Shown in pieces: positions 49,628 through 58,930 of a stretch of 64,000 nucleotides of DNA; position 1 is the first letter of the stretch, and each line of letters opens with the position of its first letter. The stretch lies in NCBI RefSeq assembly GCF_004151105.1, contig NZ_PHRF01000172.1:124001-188000 (forward strand), in the 5' to 3' direction. The translations under genes and the position numbers were made by a program. This DNA is from Streptomyces sp. L-9-10. GTDB taxonomy: Bacteria > Actinomycetota > Actinomycetes > Streptomycetales > Streptomycetaceae. The notes beneath the pieces are model-generated. The model was not told where the DNA came from, searched no databases, and was given only the letters and a program-made list of their open reading frames with translations.

Positions 49628-51337
49628 ATGAACGCCGCACCGAGCACCGCGGGCAGACGACGGCGATTCGGCTGGCCACGCCGGGTCTTCTCGCAGGTGC
49701 TGCTGATGCAGCTCGCCATCGCCGCGGGCGTCACCGTGCTGGCCACGGGGCTCTTTCTCGCGCCCTTCAGCGCCGAGCTGGACGACCAGGCGATGCGCCG
49801 CGCGCTGGCGATCGCCGAGACCACGGCGTCCACCGATGTGGCCGCCGACCTCGTCGCCACGGACCCGGCGGCCGACGGTCCCGTACAGGCCGAGGCCGAA
49901 CGCATCAGACAGTCCACCGGCGCCGAGTACGTGGTGATCATGGACAGACGCGGGGTGCGCTGGTCGCACACCGACCTGGACCAGATCGGCAGGGTCGTCT
50001 CCACCGATCCCAGCGACGCCCTCGCGGGCAGGGACATCATGGAGCTGGACAACGGCACGCTCGGCCGGTCCGCCCGGGGCAAGGTGCCGCTGCGCGACGA
50101 GAGCGGGCGGATCGTCGGGGCCGTCTCGGTCGGTATCGCGTACGACAGCGTCCGCGACCGGTTCCTGGCCGCGATCCCCGGGCTGCTCGCGTACGCGGGC
50201 GGCGCGCTGGCCGCCGGGGCGCTCGCCGCGTATCTGATCTCCAGGCGGCTCCAGCGCCAGACCCATGACCTGGCCTTCTCCGATATCTCGGCGCTGCTCA
50301 CCGAGCGCGAGGCCATGCTGCACAGCCTGCGGGAAGGCGTCGTGGCGCTGGACGGGACCGGCAGGATCCGGCTGATGAACGACGAGGCGCAGCGACTGCT
50401 CGGGCTCGGCCCCGACGCCATCGGACGGCCGCTGGACGAGGTGCTCGGCACCGGGCGCACCACCGAGGTACTGGCGGGGCGGGTGGTCGGCGAGGATCTG
50501 CTGGCCGTCCAGGGCAGCCGCGTCCTGGTCGCCAACCGGATGCCCACCGACGACGGGGGCGCCGTCGTGACCTTCCGCGACCGTACGGAGCTGGAGCGGC
50601 TCGGCCGGGAGCTGGACGCCACCAAGGGGCTGATCGACGCCCTGCGCGCCCAGGACCACGAGCACGCGAACCGGATGCATACGCTGCTGGGGCTGCTGGA
50701 GCTGGAGATGCACGAGGAGGCGGTGGAGTTCGTCACCGAGGTCGTCGGGGTGCACCGGGCCACCGCCGAGCAGATCACCGAGCGGATCCACGATCCGCTG
50801 CCGGCCGCGCTGCTGGTCGGCAAGGCCACGGTCGCCGCGGAGCGGGGCGTCTCGCTGCGGCTCTCCCCCGGCACGCTGCTGCCGGACCGGCTGATCGACC
50901 CGCAGGGTCTGGTCACGGTCGTCGGCAACCTCGTCGACAACGCGCTGGACGCGGCGGCCGGCTCGGAGGACCCGCGGATCGAGGTGGAACTGCGCGCCGA
51001 AGGCCGTACGGTCGTGCTCGTGATCTCCGACAGCGGCCCCGGCGTCCCGCCCGACCAGCGCGAACTGGTCTTCTCCGAGGGCTGGTCGACCAAGGAGCCA
51101 CCGGCCCACGGCAAACGCGGCCTCGGGCTGGCCCTGGTGCGCAGACTCGCCGAACGGCAGGGCGGCAGCGCACGGGTCGGCGCGGGGGCGCACGGTGGTG
51201 CGGAGTTCACGGTCGTGCTGCCGGAGGCGCTGACGGAGGACGGACCGGGCGGGACCATGGAGCCGGACGGGACCACGGGATCCGGCACAGCGCCCGGGAC
51301 GGCCCGTGAGCAGGCCACGGCAGGGGAGACGCGATGA
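49628..51337 (+). CDS. CitA/DcuS-type sensor histidine kinase
   Basis: This 569-residue kinase has an N-terminal membrane helix (residues 23-43), an extracellular PASTA-free PAS-like sensor (residues about 45-180, with EAERIRQSTGAEYVVIMDRRG), a second helix near 190-215, a cytoplasmic PAS domain and a phosphotransfer region with HEHANRMHTLLGLLELE. The ATPase part has NLVDNALDAAAG and GKRGLGLALVRRLAE. Such kinases sense citrate or other di- and tricarboxylates. The ATG at 49628 is preferred. The stop overlaps the regulator start as ATGA. Confidence 0.9.
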   Translation: MNAAPSTAGRRRRFGWPRRVFSQVLLMQLAIAAGVTVLATGLFLAPFSAELDDQAMRRALAIAETTASTDVAADLVATDPAADGPVQAEAERIRQSTGAEYVVIMDRRGVRWSHTDLDQIGRVVSTDPSDALAGRDIMELDNGTLGRSARGKVPLRDESGRIVGAVSVGIAYDSVRDRFLAAIPGLLAYAGGALAAGALAAYLISRRLQRQTHDLAFSDISALLTEREAMLHSLREGVVALDGTGRIRLMNDEAQRLLGLGPDAIGRPLDEVLGTGRTTEVLAGRVVGEDLLAVQGSRVLVANRMPTDDGGAVVTFRDRTELERLGRELDATKGLIDALRAQDHEHANRMHTLLGLLELEMHEEAVEFVTEVVGVHRATAEQITERIHDPLPAALLVGKATVAAERGVSLRLSPGTLLPDRLIDPQGLVTVVGNLVDNALDAAAGSEDPRIEVELRAEGRTVVLVISDSGPGVPPDQRELVFSEGWSTKEPPAHGKRGLGLALVRRLAERQGGSARVGAGAHGGAEFTVVLPEALTEDGPGGTMEPDGTTGSGTAPGTAREQATAGETR

Positions 51338-52011
51338 TCGACGTACTGGTCGTGGACGACGACATCCGGGTCGCGCAGATCAATACGGCCTATGTGGCCA
51401 AGGTCGCGGGCTTCCGGGTGGTGGCCCAGGCCCACACGGCAGCCGAGGCCCTGGACCGGATCGCCGGTCATCCCGTCGATCTCATCCTGCTCGACCACTA
51501 TCTGCCGGACGAGAACGGGCTCGCGGTGGTACGGGAGTTGCGGCGCCTCGGCCATCAGACCGACGTGATCATGGTGACGGCGGCGCGCGATGTCGCCACC
51601 GTCCAGTCCGCGATGCGCCACGGCGCGCTCCAGTACCTGGTCAAACCCTTCAACTTCGCCGGGCTGCGGGCCAAGCTGGAGGCGTACGCGACGCTCCGCC
51701 GCACCCTGGAGGGCGGCGGCGAGGCGGAACAGTCGGAGGTGGACCGGATGTTCGGGGCGCTCTCCGCGGCGAGCGCCCCGGCTCTTCCCAAGGGCCACTC
51801 CCCCACCACCGCCGAGGTGGTGCGCAAGGTGCTGATGGGCGCCGACGGACCGCTCTCGGCGCAGGAGATCGCGGAGCGCGCGGGCATGAGCCGGCAGACC
51901 GCGCAGCGCTATCTCAAGCTGCTGGAGCGGGCCGGGCGGGTACGGCTCACGCTGCGGTACGGGGAGACGGGGCGGCCGGAGCACCGGTACGCCTGGGCGA
52001 CGAGCGGCTGA
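51334..52011 (+). CDS. CitB/DcuR-type response regulator
   Basis: This 225-residue regulator pairs with the kinase upstream and overlaps it by 4 bp. The receiver domain starts IDVLVVDDDIRVAQ, with the phospho-Asp in LILLDHYLPDENGL and the Lys in YLVKPFNF. The C-terminal HTH (LSAQEIAERAGMSRQTAQRYLKLL) is typical of the CitB family. Targets are not visible, but the transporter genes immediately downstream in opposite orientation are candidates. Confidence 0.9.
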   Translation: MIDVLVVDDDIRVAQINTAYVAKVAGFRVVAQAHTAAEALDRIAGHPVDLILLDHYLPDENGLAVVRELRRLGHQTDVIMVTAARDVATVQSAMRHGALQYLVKPFNFAGLRAKLEAYATLRRTLEGGGEAEQSEVDRMFGALSAASAPALPKGHSPTTAEVVRKVLMGADGPLSAQEIAERAGMSRQTAQRYLKLLERAGRVRLTLRYGETGRPEHRYAWATSG

Positions 52012-52022
52012 GAAGCCCGCCG

Positions 52023-52044
52023 CCGGGACCGGTCCGGTCCCCGG
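52023..52044. terminator. Possible hairpin between converging genes
   Basis: CCGGGACC pairs with GGTCCCCGG around a 5-nt loop with a bulged base, between the regulator stop (52011) and the symporter stop (52114). It could serve both directions. Confidence 0.4.
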
Positions 52045-52113
52045 CCCGGGTCCAAGGCCTGGGTCCCCGGCCACGGGCCGCTTCACCGGCGCCGCTCTCG
52101 GCCGTTCCCGCCC

Positions 52114-53706
52114 TCAGACCGCTCCCGCCCCGGTCAGCGACCTGACCTCGGTCTCCGCGTGCCTGGCCGCGTCCGGCGGCTCGGTGGAGGTGACCGTACC
52201 GAGCCAGCCCGCGAGGAAGCCCAGCGGGATCGAGACCACACCGGGGTTCTGGAGCGGGAAGAACGCGAAGTCGGCGCCGGGGAGGATCGATTCGGGGCTC
52301 CCCGAGACCACCGGCGAGACCACCATCAGCAGGACCGCCGGGATCAGCCCGCCGTACACGGACCAGACCGCGCCCCGCGTGGTGAAGTTCCGCCAGAACA
52401 GCGAGTAGAGCAGTACGGGCAGATTCGCCGAGGCCGCGACCGCGAAGGCGAGCCCGACGAGGAAGGCCACGTTCAGGTTCTGGGCCGGCAGGCTGAGCGC
52501 GATCGCCACCGCGCCGATTCCGGCCGCCGCCAGCCGCGCCACGGCCACCTCGTCACGCTCTTCGGTGTGCGCGCGCTTGAGCGAGGCGTAGAGGTCATGG
52601 GCGACGGAGGCCGAGGAGGCGAGCGTGATGCCCGCGACGACGGCGAGGATGGTCGCGAAGGCGACCGCCGCGACCACCGCGAAGAGCACCGTTCCACCGG
52701 TCGATCCCGCCCCGCCGCCGAGATCGAGGGCGAGCAGCGGGACCGCCGTGTTCCCGGCCGCGTCGGAGGCACGTACCGCGTCCGTGCCGACCAGTGCCGC
52801 CGCGCCGAACCCGAGCACGATCGTCATCAGATAGAAGCCGCCGATCAGCCCGATGGACCAGACCACCGAACGGCGGGCGGCGAGCGCGGTCGGCACGGTA
52901 TGGAAGCGCGACAGGATGTGCGGCAGTCCTGCCGTGCCGAGGACGAGCGCGAGCCCGAGGCTGATGAAGTCGATCCGCGCCGTCCAGTCCCCGCCGTACC
53001 GCAGTCCCGGCGCGAGGAAGTCCTTGCCGTGGCCGCTCTGCGCCGCCGCCGTGTTCAGCAGGTCGTTGACGTTCCCGTGGAAACGGACCAGGACGAGCAC
53101 CGTCAGCGCGATCGCGCCGGCCATCAGCAGGACGGCCTTGACGATCTGGATCCAGGTGGTGGCGCGCATCCCGCCGAGCGAGACGTGGACGACCATCAGC
53201 GCGCCCACGCCGATCACGGTCCAGGTGCGCGCCGCGCCGCTCGTGCCGCCGAGCAGCAGCGCGACCAGGCTGCCCGCGCCGACCATCTGCGCGACCAGGT
53301 AGAGCACGGAGACGGTGAGCGAGGCGGTGCCCGCGGCGATCCGTACGGGGCGTTCGCGCATCCGGGCCGCGACCACGTCGGCGAGGGTGAACCGGCCGAC
53401 GTTGCGGACGAGTTCGGCCACCAGGAAGAGCACGACCAGCCAGCCGACGAGGAAGCCGACCGAGTAGAGCAGGCCGTCGTAGCCGAAGAGCGCGATCAGG
53501 CCCGAGATCCCGAGGAAGGAGGCCGCGGACAGGTAGTCCCCGGAGATGGCGAATCCGTTCTCCATGGGCGAGAAGAGCCGGCCGCCCGCGTAGAACTCCT
53601 CGGCGGAACCCCGCCGACGGCGGCTCACCCAGGTGGTGATCCCCAGCGTGACCGCGACGAACGTGCTGAACAGCAGCAGCGCGAGGGTCTGGTGGCCGCC
53701 GCTCAC
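52114..53706 (-). CDS. Sodium:solute symporter family transporter (ActP/MctC-type)
   Basis: This 530-residue transporter of the SSS family resembles cation/acetate symporters. The hydrophobic pattern gives about 13 helices. It has the family pieces EEFYAGGRLFSPMENGFAISGDYLSAASFLG and HILSRFHTVPTALAARRS. The GTG start at 53706 overlaps the stop of the DUF485 gene as GTGA, and DUF485 genes commonly precede actP. It faces the CitA/CitB-type system, whose product may regulate it. Confidence 0.92.
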   Translation of the reverse strand: MSGGHQTLALLLFSTFVAVTLGITTWVSRRRRGSAEEFYAGGRLFSPMENGFAISGDYLSAASFLGISGLIALFGYDGLLYSVGFLVGWLVVLFLVAELVRNVGRFTLADVVAARMRERPVRIAAGTASLTVSVLYLVAQMVGAGSLVALLLGGTSGAARTWTVIGVGALMVVHVSLGGMRATTWIQIVKAVLLMAGAIALTVLVLVRFHGNVNDLLNTAAAQSGHGKDFLAPGLRYGGDWTARIDFISLGLALVLGTAGLPHILSRFHTVPTALAARRSVVWSIGLIGGFYLMTIVLGFGAAALVGTDAVRASDAAGNTAVPLLALDLGGGAGSTGGTVLFAVVAAVAFATILAVVAGITLASSASVAHDLYASLKRAHTEERDEVAVARLAAAGIGAVAIALSLPAQNLNVAFLVGLAFAVAASANLPVLLYSLFWRNFTTRGAVWSVYGGLIPAVLLMVVSPVVSGSPESILPGADFAFFPLQNPGVVSIPLGFLAGWLGTVTSTEPPDAARHAETEVRSLTGAGAV

Positions 53707-54203
53707 CGGCCGTCCCCCTCCGCGCCGGGCGTACGCCGGTCGAACACGGCCCAGCGCAGTTCGAGCGCCGCGCGGTCCCGGTGCAGCCGGGCATGGCGGG
53801 CGTACGCCCAGGTCAGCAGGAAGGTGGAGAGGAACTGGCCGAGACCCGCGACCATCGCCACATTCACCGCGCCCGCGACCGGCCGGGCCATCAGCCCCGG
53901 CGCGGCCGTCGCCGCCACCACATACGCCAGGTACCAGCCGAGGAAGGCGAGCGAGGCGGGGACGACGAACCGGCGGTACCGGCCGCGCACTTCCTGGAAG
54001 GCCGCGCCGCGCTGGATCTCCGCGTAGATTCCGGCGGCCTCGCTCACGCCGCCCGGAGCCCCGGGGACCTGCCCGGGGACCTGCGCGGCCGGTGCCGAGG
54101 AGCCGCCCGTAGCGGCCCACTCGCCCCACTCCGGGGACAGTGCCTCACACCACGGATCGCCGAGCCGCACCGCTGCGGCGTGACGCCGTTCCTGCTTCTC
54201 CAC
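53703..54203 (-). CDS. DUF485 membrane protein
   Basis: This 166-residue protein has a hydrophilic N-terminal part, then the DUF485 domain with two membrane segments (VVPASLAFLGWYLAYVVAATA and AMVAGLGQFLSTFLLTWAYARHA). DUF485 proteins are co-encoded with acetate-type symporters and probably assist them. It overlaps the symporter gene by 4 bp (GTGA). The ATG at 54203 (MEKQERRHAAAV) is accepted because it is the first in frame. The function is otherwise undescribed. Confidence 0.88.
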   Translation of the reverse strand: MEKQERRHAAAVRLGDPWCEALSPEWGEWAATGGSSAPAAQVPGQVPGAPGGVSEAAGIYAEIQRGAAFQEVRGRYRRFVVPASLAFLGWYLAYVVAATAAPGLMARPVAGAVNVAMVAGLGQFLSTFLLTWAYARHARLHRDRAALELRWAVFDRRTPGAEGDGR

Positions 54204-54302
54204 CGGTCAACTCTCCTTGTCGGCGAACCGTTTCGGCCGCGTGCAAGAAGGATGGGCAGAGTGGGCGGATCCCGGACTCCTCTCTCCCCCGGCTTCACTC
54301 CA

Positions 54303-54971
54303 TCAGGTGATGGATGTCCCGGGTGGCCGGATGAGTCCGCGCTGATAGGCGTAGCGCACGGCCTGCGCGCGGTCGCGCACACCGGTCTTGGCGAAGAGGT
54401 TGTTGATATGGGTCTTCACCGTGGCCGCCCCGATGTGCAGCCGCTGGGCGATCTCCTTGTTGGAGAGCCCCTCGGCGACCAGCGAGAGCACTTCCGCCTC
54501 GCGGGCGGTGAGCCCGTCGGGCAGTTCCGCGGGGGCGGGCTCCGCGGGCGGGGCCGTGACCCGCTCCAGCAGCCGGCGCTGCACGGCGGGCGCCAGCCCG
54601 GCCTGCCCCGCCAGGACGTCGTCGACGGCCCGGACGATCTCCTCGCCCCCGGCGTCCTTGGTGAGATAGCCGCGGGCGCCGGCCCGCAGCGCGGCGAACA
54701 GCGAGTCGTCGTCGGCGTACGTGGTGAGCACCACGACCTGCGTGCCCGGGTGCTCCGCGCGGATACGGCGCGTGGCCTCCACGCCGTCGCAGCGCGGCAT
54801 CCGCAGATCCATCAGCACCACATCGGGAGCGAGTTCGGCCACGAGGGCCACGGCTTCCTCGCCGTCCCTCGCCGCGCCGACGACCTCGATCCCCGGCAGC
54901 AGCCCGAGCAGCATCACGATGCCCTCGCGCACCACGGCCTGGTCATCGGCGACGATCACCCTCGCCGTCAT
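54303..54971 (-). CDS. NarL/LuxR-type response regulator
   Basis: This 222-residue regulator has a receiver domain starting TARVIVADDQAVVREG, with the phospho-Asp in VVLMDLRMP. A LuxR-type HTH (LTAREAEVLSLVAEGLSNKEIAQRL) follows. It is the third gene of an operon with its cognate kinase and the DUF1453-like membrane protein. The ATG at 54971 overlaps the kinase stop as ATGA. Targets are unknown; the adjacent DUF485/symporter genes are not in the same operon. Confidence 0.92.
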   Translation of the reverse strand: MTARVIVADDQAVVREGIVMLLGLLPGIEVVGAARDGEEAVALVAELAPDVVLMDLRMPRCDGVEATRRIRAEHPGTQVVVLTTYADDDSLFAALRAGARGYLTKDAGGEEIVRAVDDVLAGQAGLAPAVQRRLLERVTAPPAEPAPAELPDGLTAREAEVLSLVAEGLSNKEIAQRLHIGAATVKTHINNLFAKTGVRDRAQAVRYAYQRGLIRPPGTSIT

Positions 54972-56152
54972 GCCGGCACTCGCAAACGCACGCTGAAACC
55001 CTTCTCGCCGGGGTCTCCGGGGCCTCCGGGGCCGGCCTCCAGAGTGCCGCCGAGCAGTTCGGCGCGCTCCCTCATCCCCAGCAGACCGTACCCGGAGCCC
55101 GACGCGCCCAGCCCGGCCGGGGCCGCGCCCTTCCCGCCGGTGTTCCGTACCTCCAGTGTCACCTCGTCCGCGCCGTAGGTGAGCCGGATCAGCACCCGCG
55201 CGCCCGGGGCGTGTTTCCGTACGTTGGTCAGCGCCTCCTGCACCACCCGGCGCACCGTCTGGGACGCCTCCGCCGGCAGTGGCCGCGGCTCGCCGCCGAT
55301 CTCGACCTCGGCGCCGTCCATCGCGGCCAGTTCGCGCAGATAGTCGCCGAGAGGTGCCATCTCGCCGCGCAGCGCGGAGAGCGCCTGGCGGGTCTCGGCG
55401 AGCCCTTCGCGCGCCATGGAGCGCGCGGCGACGACCCGTTCCAGGATCTGGTCGCGGAACGGGCTGTGCGGCTCGCTCTCGATCCGCAGCCGCGCCGCCT
55501 CCAGATGGACGAGCTGCGCGGAGAGGCTGTGCGCCAGGACGTCATGGATGTCCCGGGCGATCCTGGCCCGCTCCGCGAGGGCGGCCGACTCCGCCTCGGC
55601 GGCGTGGGCGGCGCGTTCCTGGGCCAGCAGCCGCTGGGCGTTGCCGCGCGCCTCCGCGTCGAGCCGCAGGACGTATCCGCCGAGGAGCAGCCCGGCGGTG
55701 GTGATCGTCGTGGTGAGCCAGTGGTCCTGGTCGTACGCCACGAGGCCGCCGAGGGCGGCGAGGGTGGTGGGCAGCGCGGCGACGAGCGGCAGCCGTTCCA
55801 TGGCGACGATCGCGCAGCCGCTCCACAGCACCGTCGCCGCGATCTCGAACCCGCCGTGCCGCGCGGCGATCGTCCCGCCCATCAGCAGGACGAGCAGCCC
55901 GACCGAAGGCCAGAGATCGTTGCGCAGCGTGGTGCGGAAGAAGCACCGGACGAGGAGCCCGGTGAGGAGCACCCCGGCGACGGCCGCGACCGCGGCCCAG
56001 CCGGCCACATGGCGCTCGCTGAAGGTGGACCACATCAGGGCGCCGAGGGCCAGCACACGTACGCCGCGGCTCAGCCATCGCCGGGCGTCGGTGCGGCGCT
56101 CCCGGGAGAGAGCCTCCCGGGAGGGCCAGTCCGTCCAGGCCTCGGGGGTCAC
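54968..56152 (-). CDS. NarL-family sensor histidine kinase
   Basis: This 394-residue kinase has several membrane segments in its first 150 residues (including VLALGALMWSTF, GWAAVAAVAGVLLTGLLV and SVGLLVLLMGGTIAA). The HisKA_3 phospho-acceptor is in ARIARDIHDVLAHSLSAQLVHLEAAR. The ATPase domain has VVQEALTNVRKHAPG and GSGYGLLGMRERAELLGG. The GTG start at 56152 overlaps the upstream gene's stop (GTGA). It forms a two-component pair with the LuxR-type regulator. Confidence 0.92.
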   Translation of the reverse strand: MTPEAWTDWPSREALSRERRTDARRWLSRGVRVLALGALMWSTFSERHVAGWAAVAAVAGVLLTGLLVRCFFRTTLRNDLWPSVGLLVLLMGGTIAARHGGFEIAATVLWSGCAIVAMERLPLVAALPTTLAALGGLVAYDQDHWLTTTITTAGLLLGGYVLRLDAEARGNAQRLLAQERAAHAAEAESAALAERARIARDIHDVLAHSLSAQLVHLEAARLRIESEPHSPFRDQILERVVAARSMAREGLAETRQALSALRGEMAPLGDYLRELAAMDGAEVEIGGEPRPLPAEASQTVRRVVQEALTNVRKHAPGARVLIRLTYGADEVTLEVRNTGGKGAAPAGLGASGSGYGLLGMRERAELLGGTLEAGPGGPGDPGEKGFSVRLRVPA

Positions 56153-56658
56153 ACACGGTCCTTCCAGGGTGCGGCGGCTACGCCGTCACCGTACGACGCC
56201 CCGCCCGCGCGGGCCCGCCGCACCAGCAGACCCCTGCGGACCAGCACCGAGGCGGCGAGCGCGAGCAGGATCGCCCCGGTGCCCTGATGGACCCCGATCA
56301 GCGCGCCGACGCCCACGAGCCCCAGCCGCAGGGCGATACCGGCGATCCAGACCCCGGCGGTGGCCTTCGTGCCCTTCGACCACACCGAGCCGTCCCGCTC
56401 GGTCCAGATACGGCTGGTACGGGCCCAGCCGACGCCCATCAGTGCCCCCACGACCAGTTCGGCGCCGAGCAGCAGCGCCGACAGCGACAGGTCCCGCGCG
56501 TCGAGGAGGCCGGGCCGGCCCAGTGCGATCACGACCAGGATGACGGGCAGCACCAGCCAGCGGTGCCCGTCGGCGGTGACCCGCTGGGGCTTGATCTGGC
56601 GGGCGGCGATCAGGGCGACCACCGCGACGGCCACCAGCACATTGACGAGCGAGGACAT
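56149..56658 (-). CDS. DUF1453/CcdC-like membrane protein
   Basis: This 169-residue protein is almost wholly hydrophobic, with about four helices (VNVLVAVAVVALIAARQ, WLVLPVILVVIALGRP, LSALLLGAELVVGALMGVGWA and the pair VWIAGIALRLGLVGVGALIG). The DUF1453 family has unknown function and often sits beside two-component kinases. The gene overlaps the kinase start by 4 bp, so it probably acts in the same system, perhaps as an accessory membrane sensor. The ATG at 56658 gives MSSLVNVLVA. Confidence 0.83.
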   Translation of the reverse strand: MSSLVNVLVAVAVVALIAARQIKPQRVTADGHRWLVLPVILVVIALGRPGLLDARDLSLSALLLGAELVVGALMGVGWARTSRIWTERDGSVWSKGTKATAGVWIAGIALRLGLVGVGALIGVHQGTGAILLALAASVLVRRGLLVRRARAGGASYGDGVAAAPWKDRV

Positions 56659-56751
56659 CAGGGCCTCCGGGGACGAAGAAGTTCAACGACTTCGACGCTA
56701 CGGAGAAGCACCAGGTCAGATCATCGGCGCGGAGGTTGACCGCGGGTGGAA

Positions 56752-56783
56752 GTGCGGTCTCCACCCGTGGGTGGAGACCGCAC
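56752..56783 (-). terminator. Terminator after parE
   Basis: A near-perfect 15-bp stem (56752-56766 with 56769-56783) lies 24 bp past the parE stop at 56807 on the minus strand. Confidence 0.9.
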
Positions 56784-56806
56784 GTCAAAAGTCCCGGGCG
56801 TCCGCC

Positions 56807-58930
56807 TCAGGCGTCGATGCGCGAGCGGTCCAGCGTCGCCGCGGAGCTGGTGATGAACTCCTTGCGGGGAGCCACCTCATTGCCCATCAGCAGATCGAAG
56901 ATCTGCTCGGACGACTCCAGGTCCCCGATGTTGATCCGCCGCAGAGTGCGGTGGCGGGGGTCCATCGTGGTCTCCGCCAGCTGGTCGGCGTCCATCTCGC
57001 CGAGGCCCTTGTAGCGCTGGATGGAATCCTTGAAGCGCACGTTCTTGCGCTGGAACTCCAGCAGCGTCTGCCGCAGCTCATTGTCCGAGTACGTGTAGAC
57101 GTACTTGTCCTGGCCCTTCTTGGGCTGGACCAGCTCGATCCGGTGCAGCGGCGGCACGGCGGCGAAGACCCGGCCCGCCTCCACCATCGGCCGCATGTAG
57201 CGCTGGAAGAGCGTGAGCAGCAGACAGCGGATATGGGCGCCGTCGACGTCGGCGTCGACCAGCAGCACGATCTTTCCGTAGCGGGCGGCGTCGATGTCGA
57301 AGGTCCGGCCCGAGCCCGCCCCTATGACCTGGATGATCGCCCCGCACTCGGCGTTCTTGAGCATGTCGGAGACGGACGACTTCTGGACGTTGAGGATCTT
57401 GCCCCGGATCGGCAGCAGTGCCTGGAACTCGCTGTTCCTGGCGAGCTTGGCCGTACCGAGCGCGGAGTCGCCCTCCACGATGAACAGCTCGCTGCGTTCC
57501 ACGTCGTCACTGCGGCAGTCGGCGAGCTTGGCCGGCAGCGAGGAGGACTCCAGCGCCGTCTTCCTGCGCTGTGCCTCCTTGTGCTGGCGGGCCGCGATCC
57601 GCGTACGGGCGGCGGCGACGGCCTTCTCCAGCACGGCGCGGGCCTGCGCCTTGGCGTCGCGCTTGGTCGAGGTCAGGAACGCCTTGAGCTCCTTGGCGAT
57701 GACGTTGGCGACGATCCGGTTGGCCGCGGACGTACCGAGGACCTCCTTGGTCTGGCCCTCGAACTGCGGCTCGGCGAGCCGCACCGTGACCACGGCCGTG
57801 AGGCCCTCCAGGGCGTCGTCCTTGACGACGTCGTCCTCCGCGACGCGCAGCATCTTCGCCGAGCGCAGCGCCTCATTGACCGTTTTGGTCAGAGAACGCT
57901 CGAATCCGCTCACATGGGTGCCGCCCTTGGGGGTGGCGATGATGTTCACGAACGACCTGACGGTGGTGTCGTATCCGGTGCCCCAGCGCAGGGCGACATC
58001 GACGCCCAGCTCGCGGGTGACCTCGGTGGGGGTCATGTGCCCGCGGTCGTCCAGGACCGGCACGGTCTCCTTGAAGGTGCCCTGTCCGGTCAGCCGCAGC
58101 ACATCGCAGACGGCCTTGTCCTGCGCGAGATATTCACAGAACTCACTGATGCCGCCGTCGAACCGGAACGTCTCCTCGCTGACGCCGCCGCCCTCGCCCT
58201 CGCCCAGACCCCGCTCGTCCCTGACGACGATCGTCAGTCCGGGGACCAGGAAGGCGGTCTGCCGGGCACGCTGGTGGAGCGTCTCCAGGGAGAGCTTGGC
58301 GTCCTTGAGGAAGATCTGCCGGTCGGCCCAGTAGCGCACGCGCGTGCCGGTACGGCCCTTGGGCACCCGCTTGCCCTTGCGGAGCCCGCTCGCGGGATCG
58401 AAGGGGCTGTCGGGGCCCTGCTCGGTGAACATTCCGGGGACACCGCGGCGGAAGCTGATCGAGTGCGTGGTGTTGCGGTCCACCTCGACGTCCAGCCGGG
58501 CGGAGAGGGCGTTGACGACGGAGGCGCCCACGCCGTGCAGACCGCCCGACGCGGCGTACGAGCCGCCGCCGAACTTTCCGCCGGCGTGCAGCTTGGTCAT
58601 CACGACCTCGATACCGGAGAGGCCGGTCTTGGGCTCGACGTCGACGGGGATGCCGCGGCCGTTGTCCTTGACCTCCACCGAGCCGTCCTCGTGGAGGATC
58701 ACCTCGATGTGGTCGCAGTAGCCGCCCAGGGCCTCGTCGACCGAGTTGTCGATGATCTCCCAGAGGCAGTGCATCAGGCCGCGGCTGTCGGTCGAGCCGA
58801 TATACATTCCGGGGCGTTTGCGGACCGCTTCGAGCCCTTCAAGGACGAGCAGGTGCCGCGCGGTGTAGTTGGAGCCGTCACGGTCTGCTGTCAGCAGCGC
58901 AGTGGACGGCACGGACGTATCGGCGGTCAC
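56807..58930 (-). CDS. parE: DNA topoisomerase IV subunit B
   Basis: ParE is the ATPase partner of ParC. The 707-residue product has the GHKL ATPase region (EIIDNSVDEALGG, VKDNGRGIPVDV), the transducer domain, and the TOPRIM core with VEGDSALG in place of the usual EGDSAGG and DADVDGAHI for the Mg site. The C-terminal part has YKGLGEMDADQLAETTMDP. The GTG at 58930 has GAGGAG upstream and gives VTADTSVPST; the open frame further upstream has no better start. It is monocistronic, with its own terminator. Confidence 0.94.
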   Translation of the reverse strand: MTADTSVPSTALLTADRDGSNYTARHLLVLEGLEAVRKRPGMYIGSTDSRGLMHCLWEIIDNSVDEALGGYCDHIEVILHEDGSVEVKDNGRGIPVDVEPKTGLSGIEVVMTKLHAGGKFGGGSYAASGGLHGVGASVVNALSARLDVEVDRNTTHSISFRRGVPGMFTEQGPDSPFDPASGLRKGKRVPKGRTGTRVRYWADRQIFLKDAKLSLETLHQRARQTAFLVPGLTIVVRDERGLGEGEGGGVSEETFRFDGGISEFCEYLAQDKAVCDVLRLTGQGTFKETVPVLDDRGHMTPTEVTRELGVDVALRWGTGYDTTVRSFVNIIATPKGGTHVSGFERSLTKTVNEALRSAKMLRVAEDDVVKDDALEGLTAVVTVRLAEPQFEGQTKEVLGTSAANRIVANVIAKELKAFLTSTKRDAKAQARAVLEKAVAAARTRIAARQHKEAQRRKTALESSSLPAKLADCRSDDVERSELFIVEGDSALGTAKLARNSEFQALLPIRGKILNVQKSSVSDMLKNAECGAIIQVIGAGSGRTFDIDAARYGKIVLLVDADVDGAHIRCLLLTLFQRYMRPMVEAGRVFAAVPPLHRIELVQPKKGQDKYVYTYSDNELRQTLLEFQRKNVRFKDSIQRYKGLGEMDADQLAETTMDPRHRTLRRINIGDLESSEQIFDLLMGNEVAPRKEFITSSAATLDRSRIDA

